A DNA stretch of 51,785 nt from Paludibaculum sp. (GTDB taxonomy: Bacteria > Acidobacteriota > Terriglobia > Bryobacterales > Bryobacteraceae). Below, in pieces: positions 8,791 to 15,958 of this stretch. Each line of letters begins with the position of its first letter. Within the stretch, counting starts at the first letter, position 1. The notes under the pieces are model-generated. The model saw only the letters and a program-made list of their open reading frames with translations, did not search any database and was not told the DNA's origin. Location: assembly GCA_029973955.1 (NCBI GenBank), contig JARKQJ010000215.1:1-51785 (forward strand), given 5' to 3'. The translations under genes and the position numbers were made by a program.

Positions 8791-8868
8791 CGGGCCGTGG
8801 CGCAGCCTGGCTAGCGCGCTTGCTTGGGGTGCAAGAGGTCCCGGGTTCAAATCCCGGCGGCCCGACCA
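8791..8868 (+). tRNA. tRNA-Pro (anticodon GGG), CCA encoded
   Basis: A full cloverleaf can be drawn. The acceptor stem CGGGCCG pairs with CGGCCCG, followed by discriminator A and encoded CCA. The D arm contains GCGCAGCCTGGCTAGCGC. The anticodon stem CTTGC/GCAAG encloses loop TTGGGGT (anticodon GGG), and the T arm CCGGG-TTCAAAT-CCCGG is perfect. The C1-G72-type start and GGG anticodon identify proline. It is the left border of a stretch with foreign-looking gene content, and tRNA 3' ends are common integration targets, although I found no second copy of its 3' end in the window. Confidence 0.97.
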
Positions 8869-9313
8869 AAGAACGCAAAGAGCTACTGACCTTCGCTCTT
8901 CCCTTCCCCCCCTTTCTGGCGTCCAATTGGCATCCAAACTCGATTCGCTGCCCCTTGGGTAGCGTGCGAGGATCCATCCCACAATGCCGCCGACGACTCG
9001 TGGTCTGTTCCCAAGACCTTTCGAGGAATGGGCACGATGGGCGGCATTGCTGATTCCCGAAGCCTGACGGATTTTCCCTCTCCTATACAGAGCGCCCACG
9101 CCGCCCACGCTGCCGGCGCACGACCAGCAGCACGAGATGCATCAAGAACGCGGTGCGAGATCGCAGAACTCGACGCCGGATTCTCTCCATCTCTTTCAAC
9201 ATCCTGCTCAACGGCTGATTAGCATGGTGGAGAATGGAATTGACAGTCGCTGGCGTGACGAGCGGAGCCTGCGGGCAGATGGTCGGCCCGTTCGCCGCAT
9301 AGCACGGAAGCAG
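8869..9313. other. Non-coding stretch after tRNA with a 10-bp inverted repeat
   Basis: About 445 bases with no convincing gene. The sequence is less G-skewed than its left neighbour. It holds a perfect 10-bp inverted repeat, CAATGCCGCC at 8982-8991 and GGCGGCATTG at 9040-9049, with a 48-base spacer. Short open frames here have no ribosome site or recognisable motifs. The SEC-C gene could in principle start at ATG 9137 or 9224 inside this stretch, but the residues encoded there look like non-coding translation. Confidence 0.5.
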
Positions 9314-10486
9314 ATGAAACTAGGGCGCAATGACCCCTGCCATTGCGGCAGTGGCAAGAAACTCAGGCACTGCCATGGTGACCCTCGAGGCGGCATGCAG
9401 AGCCAGCAAGGCACTCGGCGGACGCCGCCACCTGAGATCTTTGACCGCGCGCGCGAGCACTTTGCTCGGATGGCGGCGGAAGAACAGGAACGGACCCAGC
9501 AATACGGCGACATCAGGCCCATCATCGGCGTTCAGAACTGGGGAAAGCAGTTCGTCGCGGTGCGCAACAGGCTCTATTGGGGGAACTGGAAGTACTTTCC
9601 AGACTTCCTTGACTACTTTCTGCAGGCGCGTTTCGGGCAGGACTGGACGGAAATCCAGAACAGGTTGGCCCCGTCTGCGCAGCACCCCATCTCGCGATGG
9701 CGAGCGCAAGGGTTGTCCTACAACAACCAGGCTGTAACCGAGCAGGCGGGCCGCCCGGGCGTGCGACCGAATGGCTTCATGGCCGCCTACTTCGGCTTCG
9801 CGTACGACCTCTATGTTGTGGATGACAATAACGAGTTGGATGATCGGTTGCTTGAACGCCTGAAGCACCGCGACCAGTTCCAGGGAGCTCGTCATGAACT
9901 CTTTGCAGAGGCTACTTGCTTACGCGCCGGCTTCACTGTGACGCACGAGAATGAGAGAGATCCGAACCGGCGGCACGTAGAGTTCATTGCAACCGACAAG
10001 AACACTAACCTGCGCGTCGCTGTTGAGGCGAAGAGCCGTCACCGCCCTGGCGTGCTTGCCCAGGTTGGCGAACCTGTTGCTGAAGACCATGTGGACTTCA
10101 GATTCTCAAGGTTAATTCATGATGCGGTTGCCAAGGAGCCCGGGTTGCCGCTCGCCATTTTTCTCGACACGAACCTCCCTCCTCAGCGCGCGCGCAAGTT
10201 CTACGGACCTCGTGTCAGCCCGCCTCAGCCGTCTTTGTACCTTCAGAGGATTCTCGAAGATGTGCGAAAGCGCGCAGGGGGAAGAGATCCGTATAACCTC
10301 CTGGTTTTCACTAACATTCCGCACCACTACGGCCGGGACGATGAGCTGGATCCTCCGCGCGATTGGGTCGCGTACATAGCCCAAGCCACCAACACGCCGG
10401 CACATAGTGCCGCGGTCTTGCAGCACTTGGCGCGAGCGTCGGAGCTTTATGGCAACGTACCCAATGCTTTCCCGGAGAACCGTTGA
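9314..10486 (+). CDS. SEC-C zinc-motif protein with PD-(D/E)XK-like nuclease signature
   Basis: 390 residues. Residues 4-21 are a SEC-C motif (GRNDPCHCGSGKKLRHCH), a zinc site with Cys9, Cys11, Cys20 and His21, known from the SecA tail and from many accessory proteins. The C-terminal half has a restriction-endonuclease-like pattern: a helix with Glu195/Glu199 (HELFAEA), a strand HVEF with Glu223, and VAVEAKSR with Glu238 and Lys240, matching the E...(D/E)...ExK layout. The nuclease reading is my inference. The start at ATG 9314 is chosen for the GGAAG upstream and because the SEC-C motif follows at once. It sits alone on a small island between tRNA-Pro and a broken gene, a setting typical of accessory or defence genes. 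No methylase or partner helicase is beside it. Confidence 0.75.
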   Translation: MKLGRNDPCHCGSGKKLRHCHGDPRGGMQSQQGTRRTPPPEIFDRAREHFARMAAEEQERTQQYGDIRPIIGVQNWGKQFVAVRNRLYWGNWKYFPDFLDYFLQARFGQDWTEIQNRLAPSAQHPISRWRAQGLSYNNQAVTEQAGRPGVRPNGFMAAYFGFAYDLYVVDDNNELDDRLLERLKHRDQFQGARHELFAEATCLRAGFTVTHENERDPNRRHVEFIATDKNTNLRVAVEAKSRHRPGVLAQVGEPVAEDHVDFRFSRLIHDAVAKEPGLPLAIFLDTNLPPQRARKFYGPRVSPPQPSLYLQRILEDVRKRAGGRDPYNLLVFTNIPHHYGRDDELDPPRDWVAYIAQATNTPAHSAAVLQHLARASELYGNVPNAFPENR

Positions 10487-10646
10487 GTGAGTGCCTGCAA
10501 GTGGCTGTTGTATTGGACCAGTTGCTTTCTGTTGACGACTGAAGCGTGGCGATGATACTCAGGAATTGAACGCTCGCAAGGCGTTCCCAGAGGCGCGCGG
10601 GGCCTCTCGCAAATCCCGCATCCCTCCCAACGAGCCTTCGTCTCTT

Positions 10647-10664
10647 TTGCGGGCATACCCGCAA
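10647..10664. repeat. Perfect 7-bp hairpin upstream of small island gene
   Basis: TTGCGGG-CATA-CCCGCAA forms a perfect 7-bp stem with a 4-base loop. It ends 25 bases before the ATG of the small gene at 10690, so it could be an operator or an RNA hairpin in the leader. There is no T-run after it, so it is a poor terminator for the upstream SEC-C gene. The rest of the 10487-10689 gap shows nothing clear beyond a TTGACG hexamer at 10532. Confidence 0.4.
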
Positions 10665-10689
10665 TCCCACCCGGGCAGACACCAGAACT

Positions 10690-11025
10690 ATGCTCAAGAG
10701 CATCCGGATTGAGAACCCGGTTTCCGACTGCCTGTTCACCACGAAGAACCGCGCCAAGCGCTTCGTCGCGCAAGGACGGGCGGTCTGGTTCGAGCCTGGC
10801 GTCTCCATCCGAATCATCACGTCGGACCACCGACAGCGCGCCGCGCAGACATCGGTGGACACCACTCACTTCGGTTACGAGCGGGCCGCCCACGCCGGCC
10901 TGGCACAACTATCGGAACTGGCCAACCTCCGGATGGTCACTCCCGGCGTGCTTTTGGGCTTGGGCAAACGAAAGGGCGCCAGCCGGCGATGTAGGCTTTC
11001 GATTCCAGGAAGGGGCCGGCGGTGA
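10690..11025 (+). CDS. Small orphan protein with probably chimeric C-terminus
   Basis: 111 residues as read. The first ~90 residues have natural composition and good codon use (e.g. CLFTTKNRAKRFVAQGRAVWF, then a strand and helical segment), but I recognise no family. The last ~20 residues (from about RKGASRRC) are Arg/Gly-rich and overlap the antisense remnant of a YCII gene. The original C-terminus was probably replaced when this DNA joined the chromosome there. It may still be expressed as a fusion product or be a decaying gene. Orientation and spacing (204 bases after the SEC-C stop) do not argue for translational coupling. Confidence 0.5.
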   Translation: MLKSIRIENPVSDCLFTTKNRAKRFVAQGRAVWFEPGVSIRIITSDHRQRAAQTSVDTTHFGYERAAHAGLAQLSELANLRMVTPGVLLGLGKRKGASRRCRLSIPGRGRR

Positions 11026-11203
11026 ACGCGGGCTGCACGCCGCGGTTGTCGATGACGGTGGCCGTGCTGGGGGCACCCAGGCCCGCGGCGAAGACCCAGT
11101 GGCCTTCGGCCTGGAGCCGCTCGTTGAATTGCTGGATGGCGGCCATTTCGGCTGGGGTGGCGCGGCCGGTAGTTTCATCGATGACGGAGATCAGATAGTT
11201 CAT
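10937..11203 (-). pseudogene. 3'-truncated YCII/DGPF-domain gene
   Basis: The 5' part encodes a clear YCII-family (DGPF-type) protein: MNYLISVIDETTGRATP, an AAIQQFNERLQAEGHWVFAAGLG helix-strand, then TAGPFLESKAYIAG (residues ~62-74). After residue ~74, near base 10980, family similarity stops. The usual strand, the deAl..A helix and the ~35 C-terminal residues are missing, replaced by WRPFVCPSPKARRE and a stop. It has a good AAGGAGAT ribosome site and begins 15 bases after the stop of the gene at 11219, so it was once the last gene of that operon. The break coincides with the right end of the island bearing the SEC-C gene. Confidence 0.75.
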
Positions 11204-11218
11204 CTCGCACGATCTCCT

Positions 11219-13225
11219 TTATTTCCAGACTGGGACGCCGAGTTCGGAGAAGCGGGCAGCTCCGTTGAGGAAGTGGGCGGTGATCCAGAAGACGGTCCAG
11301 GCTTCGTGGTAGCCGCCGCGCATTTCGGTGATGGCGACGTCGCGGCCGAGTTGGGCGTAGTTGGTTTGCTGGAGCTGTTCGCCCTGGCTGCCGTAGGGAT
11401 CGATGATCTGGCCGGCGGAGCGGTACATGACGAGGGCGAGCTGGCGTAGGTCGGCGCGATTGTCGATCTGGCCGAGGCGATAGACGTCGGGAGCGGTGAG
11501 GGCGCCCCAGACATCGAGGTGCTGGTTCTGAACGGAGACGGAGGTCCAGCCGCGAGTGCGGACGCGGTGATCGGTGAGGCGGCCGGCGGGCTCGGGGACG
11601 TCCCAGACGTAGGTGTAGGTGAGCATGACATCGGCGGCGTGACGGGTCCAGCGGAGGTGTTCGGGGGAGCGGGTGAGCTCGAAGAGTTCGAGGAAGCCGG
11701 CGAAGGCGAGGGCGGCGCCCTCTTTGTCTTCGCAGGAGGCGTCGGAGGTACCGCCCCAGTAAGGCTCGGCCATGGTGAAGTGGCGCTGGGCGTAGTGCTG
11801 GGCGGCGGCGAGGCCGGCCTGACGGTAGCGGGGGTTGGAGAAGAGCACGGAGGCTTTGATGAGCGGGGCGATGAGAGAGGCCTCGTTGGTGGAGCGGGGA
11901 TGCCACTCAGGATTCAGGATGCGGGCGGAGTGCACGTCGGCGGCGTGCTTCAGGAAGGCCTCCCACCTGGCGGTCTTGAGGCCGCGGACGCGGCCGGCGG
12001 CGATGGCACGGGCGATGGTGAGCATGGCCTGGCCCTGGTTGAGGAACTCCTGGCTGTGCCACTGCTTCTTGCTGAGGTCGTACCAGGTGTGGAAGCCGGC
12101 GTCGTAGAACTGGGCGGTGGAGAGGAAGTCGAGAGACTTCTGGGCGTACGCCAGAGCCTTGGGGTCTTTGAGGCCGGGGGCGAGGATTTGAAGGGCGTAG
12201 CCGAGAGCTTCAGCCTGTCCGGTCCAGCCCATGACGCCCTGGGTCCGATCGACGTACTTCTGGAAGATGGCGTGGTCCGGGTTTTCGCGCCAACGGGTGA
12301 GGGCGTAGCGGTATTTGGCGCGCACGATTTCGGGGATAGCAGGGAGGTCTTCGGCGTAGAAGGGCTTGAAGAGGGCGATGGAACTGCGGACGGAGGCCTG
12401 GAAGGCGCTGCCGGGCTGCGTGACGGGGAAGGCCTCGAGGTAGAAGGACTTTTCAACGACGGCGTTGGGCGGGAGGTTCAGGTAGGCGTTGTCGTAAGGG
12501 ACGAAGCCGCGCTGGGCGGCCTTGATGACAGAGCGCTTGCCGTTGGAGGCGCAGGGGCCGGAGAGGGCGGTGAGTTCGGCGGCGCCCTGCTGAGTGATGA
12601 CGCCGAGGGACCACCACTGGTCATGAAGGTTGGCGTAAGGGACGGGGGAGGGGATGGTGTGGAGTGAGGCGCCCCAGAGCTTAATGCCGCGATGGAGTTC
12701 GAGCGAGGCGAAGGGCATGGGGTAACGGTGTTCCTCATAGATGGACTCTTCGCCGGGCTTGCCAGTGGAGACGGGGGTGCGTCCGCTGCGCGCGCCGGAG
12801 GGATTGCCGAAGTAGAGGATGCCGGGAAGGACTGGCTGTGCAGAGTCAGACGCGGCCAGAAACCGGACAGAGAGGGTGGCCTGATTCAGAGGCTGCTTGC
12901 CCTTCCAGGTGAAGCGGCGGAGTCCGCGGACGAGGCCGTTTTCGAGGCGATAGGCGTCTTCGAGTTGGAGGGTTCCGCCGCAGGCGGTGAGTTCGCCTTT
13001 GAGGATGGTCCATTCGCCTGTGGTGAGGGTTTGCGTGGGGGAGGCGTGCTGCCAATCGGCGGGCCAGCCGTCGCGCCAAGCGCAGGAGACGGACCAGAGA
13101 CCTTCGGCAGGCGATTCGGCGACGACTTCCGTGCCGGCGAGGATCTGGACACGGTTGTTGGCGACGCGGAAATCGGCGGCCGGCAGGAGGCCGACGAAGA
13201 AGAAGAGAGATGCGCGAAGGAGCAT
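11219..13225 (-). CDS. Secreted (alpha/alpha)-barrel-like protein, putative glycoside hydrolase
   Basis: 668 residues from the chosen ATG. The signal peptide is residues 1-16 (LLRASLFFFVGLLPA, then ADF). Residues ~20-290 look like a beta-sandwich. The C-terminal ~370 residues are helical with repeating aromatic and HxxW/YWGG elements (RYALTRWRENPD, SQEFLNQGQAMLTIARA, AEPYWGGTSDASCEDKEGAALAF, GGYHEAWTVFW), suggesting an (alpha/alpha) toroid as in several glycoside hydrolase and lyase families. No exact family recognised. Upstream in-frame Met codons would add a Ser/Thr-rich stretch lacking signal-peptide form, so they are rejected. It follows the tandem DUF1593 gene by 13 bases, so one operon is likely. 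Confidence 0.75.
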   Translation of the reverse strand: MLLRASLFFFVGLLPAADFRVANNRVQILAGTEVVAESPAEGLWSVSCAWRDGWPADWQHASPTQTLTTGEWTILKGELTACGGTLQLEDAYRLENGLVRGLRRFTWKGKQPLNQATLSVRFLAASDSAQPVLPGILYFGNPSGARSGRTPVSTGKPGEESIYEEHRYPMPFASLELHRGIKLWGASLHTIPSPVPYANLHDQWWSLGVITQQGAAELTALSGPCASNGKRSVIKAAQRGFVPYDNAYLNLPPNAVVEKSFYLEAFPVTQPGSAFQASVRSSIALFKPFYAEDLPAIPEIVRAKYRYALTRWRENPDHAIFQKYVDRTQGVMGWTGQAEALGYALQILAPGLKDPKALAYAQKSLDFLSTAQFYDAGFHTWYDLSKKQWHSQEFLNQGQAMLTIARAIAAGRVRGLKTARWEAFLKHAADVHSARILNPEWHPRSTNEASLIAPLIKASVLFSNPRYRQAGLAAAQHYAQRHFTMAEPYWGGTSDASCEDKEGAALAFAGFLELFELTRSPEHLRWTRHAADVMLTYTYVWDVPEPAGRLTDHRVRTRGWTSVSVQNQHLDVWGALTAPDVYRLGQIDNRADLRQLALVMYRSAGQIIDPYGSQGEQLQQTNYAQLGRDVAITEMRGGYHEAWTVFWITAHFLNGAARFSELGVPVWK

Positions 13226-13238
13226 GGCGAGTGATTGG

Positions 13239-15857
13239 TTATTGAGGGAGAACAGTGACGATGACGCGGCGGTAGCGGGTGAGGCGCGGCGTGCCGTTGT
13301 CGGTGACGGCAAGAACAATATGGATGGTTTCCGGTTTGGCGACGTTGGGGGCGGTGAAGGAGGCCGAAGGTTTGTCGAGGTCTTCGATGGCGAGAGCGAG
13401 GGGTGTGCGGGAGTTGGAGATGGGGATTGTGGAGGGCTCGGGGTAGTAGATCCACTGGTAGGAGAGGGTGTTGTTGTCGGGATCGGAAGAGCCTTCGGCG
13501 CTGAGGCGGACGCGTTCTCCGGAGCGGGCGGTGAGGCGATCGGGATGGTTGAGGGCAGCGAGAGGGGGATGGTTGGCGGCGGCGAAGGGCTTGATGGTCC
13601 AGTCCATGCGGGCGGCGAAGTCGTTCTGGAATGCCTCGCGCCAACGCCAGATGGTGACTTTATTGCCGGAATGCCACTTGCCGTCGATGCCTTGGACTTC
13701 GTCCTCGGCGTCGGACCAGAAGGGGCGGGTTTCGGGCTCGATCAGCCACTTGCGCATGCGGGGCGTGTAGAACTCATAGCGGCCGCCCCAACTGCCCCAG
13801 TCGGGGTGATCGGGACTGCCAAGACCGTTCTGGATGAGAAAGAGAAACGTGGGGGTATCGCCTTCCATGAGGAACTTGGTGATGGGGTAGAGGGCGCCGA
13901 GGGGGCCTTTGGCGCGGACGTGGGTATCGAGCCAAGGATTGTCGACGATGTTGAAGTCAGCGCCGGCGAAACGGCCGTGGAAGTTGTCCCCGCTGATGGC
14001 TGACCAGGTGGCGTGGTGGTAGGCGCCGGCGGCATGGTAGCCGGGGCTGGCGACGTAGAAGAGGTTGGGAAAGGTCTTGCGGAGCCAGGGGCCGCTGTCG
14101 TCCTGATCGGAGATGGTGTAGACGCGGAGTTTGGCGACGAACTTTTCGAGGTCCTCGGGCGAGCGGGTTTGGCGGACTTTATACAGGGCTTGGGCGAGGC
14201 AGTTGGGGCCGCCCCAGACGACGACCCAGACAGGGCGCGGGTCGTCGCGGTCGACGACTTCGATGATGCGATCTGAACCGGGGGAGTCCATGTCTTTGCC
14301 GACGGCATTCATCCCGAAGTCGGGACGGCCGTCGCGGATGACGGATTGGAGGTATGCCTCAGTAGGGAAGCCGGGTTCGTGGAGGAGGAGGTTTTCGCGG
14401 ACCTTGCCGTAAGCGGCGACGAGTTCGCGAATGTGAGCGGAGGCAGTGCGGCTGCGCTGATGGACGGAGGTGGTGGCGACGAGGGCTTCGACGTCGAAGT
14501 GGTTGGAGTAAACGAGGAAGCGAACCATAGACTGGGTGTCGTCGGGCTCATTCTCGATGTCGGTGAGGACGATGACGCGGGGCTTGGGAGATGGCGCGGC
14601 GGCGCGGGCGAGGCGGGCGGCGAAGTCCTTCAGGAACTCGGCGCGCCATCGGTTGACGGACTTGGCGCCGGGGTGGACGCCTTCGGCGAGCGCGGGATCG
14701 GGCGAGTCGATCCACCAATTGGGATGGATGGTGGAGGGGTGTGAGGTCTTTTCGGGGCCTGGAGGGACGGCGGTGAATTTGCCTTGAAGGCCATTGAGTG
14801 CGGGGAAGTCGCTTTTGACGGCGAAGGACCAGACCTTGGCATCGCGGGGAGAGAAGCGGAAGCGGAGGGTGTCGCCATCGCGGGCAGCCGGGGTGTTGAT
14901 GCGATTGTCGAAGACCATGGTGGCGGAGTGCTGCGCGGTGAAGCCAGCGGGAATGGGGATGGCGTATTCGACAACACCGAAGACTTCGGCCTGATCGGCT
15001 TCGGTGGTCCAGCGGGTGAAGGTGGTTTGGCGGTGGTCCCAGATGCGGTGGAACTGGCCGCCCCAGCCGGGAGTGGAGGGGTTCTCCGGATCGCCCTTGA
15101 GCAGGAAGTTGACGGAGGGGGTGTCGCCCATCTTGATGGCGCCTTGGAGGAGGGAGGCGAAGAAGGCGCCCAGGGCACCGCGGCCGGCGGCATGGGCGGA
15201 GACGAAAGCGGAATTCCCAAGGCTGCCGGCCTGATCGCCGCCGACGAAGTAACCGCGATAGGTGGCGTTGGCTTCGACGATCCAGAGGTTGGGATGGTTC
15301 TGCTCGATGTAGTTGTAGGCGTGGACACTCCACATCTTATTGGGGCCGCCGATGAAATAGACGCGGAGCTTGGGGAGGATGTCGGGCGCGTCGTGCAGGG
15401 CCTGGGCGAGGTCCTCGATGCCGCCCCAGACGAGGACGTAGAGGGGGCGGGGGTCGGGCTGGCGGGCGCAGCGGATGATCCAGTTTGAACCTTCGGTGGG
15501 AGCGCCGTAGCCGGCGGGGCCGGGGCTGTCGATGGCGCCCTGTTTGGAGATAGCGCGGAGGGCGGCGGGGGTGGGATAGCTGGGGGACCAGGTTTTGAGG
15601 TTGGGATAGTCCTTCTCGTAGAGATCGATGACCTGGAAGATGTGCCGCAGCCGGCCGGGGCCGTAGGGGGAGGAGACGATGCCTTCGACATCGAACGAGT
15701 CGGCATAGAGGAGGAGGTGGACCATGGACTGGAAGTCATCCGGGTCCGTACCGCCAATGTCTGAAGAGACGAGAACGCGGTGCCGGTGGCCGGAGAGAGC
15801 GCCGCCGCCGGCCGCCGAGAGGAGGAGGGGGAGGATGAGAAGGGAGAGGAACTTCAT
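13239..15857 (-). CDS. Secreted protein with two tandem DUF1593 (nucleoside-hydrolase-like) modules
   Basis: 872 residues. The signal peptide is [18 protein letters not shown]. Two related modules follow. The first starts with [19 protein letters not shown] (~25-45), the second with [18 protein letters not shown] (~425-445). Each has the VLVWGG/VVVWGG..LAQAL block and a final WGG..(F/Y) region and W-R-x-E-F-(x)-DF helix. The DxxxxxDD cluster resembles the calcium-binding Asp cluster of inosine-uridine nucleoside hydrolases. The last ~110 residues form a PKD-like beta domain ([23 protein letters not shown]). Related single-module proteins occur with plant-polysaccharide genes. A Met seven codons earlier (15878) is also possible. 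Fusion of two modules is unusual; substrate unknown. Confidence 0.82.
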   Translation of the reverse strand: MKFLSLLILPLLLSAAGGGALSGHRHRVLVSSDIGGTDPDDFQSMVHLLLYADSFDVEGIVSSPYGPGRLRHIFQVIDLYEKDYPNLKTWSPSYPTPAALRAISKQGAIDSPGPAGYGAPTEGSNWIIRCARQPDPRPLYVLVWGGIEDLAQALHDAPDILPKLRVYFIGGPNKMWSVHAYNYIEQNHPNLWIVEANATYRGYFVGGDQAGSLGNSAFVSAHAAGRGALGAFFASLLQGAIKMGDTPSVNFLLKGDPENPSTPGWGGQFHRIWDHRQTTFTRWTTEADQAEVFGVVEYAIPIPAGFTAQHSATMVFDNRINTPAARDGDTLRFRFSPRDAKVWSFAVKSDFPALNGLQGKFTAVPPGPEKTSHPSTIHPNWWIDSPDPALAEGVHPGAKSVNRWRAEFLKDFAARLARAAAPSPKPRVIVLTDIENEPDDTQSMVRFLVYSNHFDVEALVATTSVHQRSRTASAHIRELVAAYGKVRENLLLHEPGFPTEAYLQSVIRDGRPDFGMNAVGKDMDSPGSDRIIEVVDRDDPRPVWVVVWGGPNCLAQALYKVRQTRSPEDLEKFVAKLRVYTISDQDDSGPWLRKTFPNLFYVASPGYHAAGAYHHATWSAISGDNFHGRFAGADFNIVDNPWLDTHVRAKGPLGALYPITKFLMEGDTPTFLFLIQNGLGSPDHPDWGSWGGRYEFYTPRMRKWLIEPETRPFWSDAEDEVQGIDGKWHSGNKVTIWRWREAFQNDFAARMDWTIKPFAAANHPPLAALNHPDRLTARSGERVRLSAEGSSDPDNNTLSYQWIYYPEPSTIPISNSRTPLALAIEDLDKPSASFTAPNVAKPETIHIVLAVTDNGTPRLTRYRRVIVTVLPQ

Positions 15858-15903
15858 GGAGCGGCCTGAGGAGAGCATATCGGGTTAGAGCCGGACAAGA
15901 GAA

Positions 15904-15938
15904 GCCCCCTGCAGGCTCGAAGGAGACCTACAGGGGGC
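15904..15938 (-). terminator. Probable intrinsic terminator of the TonB-dependent receptor gene
   Basis: GCCCCCTG-x-AGG pairs with CCT-x-CAGGGGGC (8 + 3 bp with one C/A mismatch) around an ~11-base loop. Read on the minus strand it is followed by the pyrimidine tract TTCTCTTGTC. It lies 20 bases after the stop of the receptor gene and before the DUF1593 gene, so it separates the two transcription units. Confidence 0.7.
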
Positions 15939-15958
15939 GATGGGCCTCAAGAAGGGGT

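Noticed and set aside
8841..8868. tRNA-Pro 3' end as an attachment site with a matching direct repeat
   Set aside because: I looked for the T-arm/acceptor sequence again to the right of the tRNA up to ~11 kb and did not see a copy; no integrase gene is present.
8784..9053. 89-codon open frame starting before and running through tRNA-Pro
   Set aside because: It overlaps a well-formed tRNA and its translation has no protein-like features.
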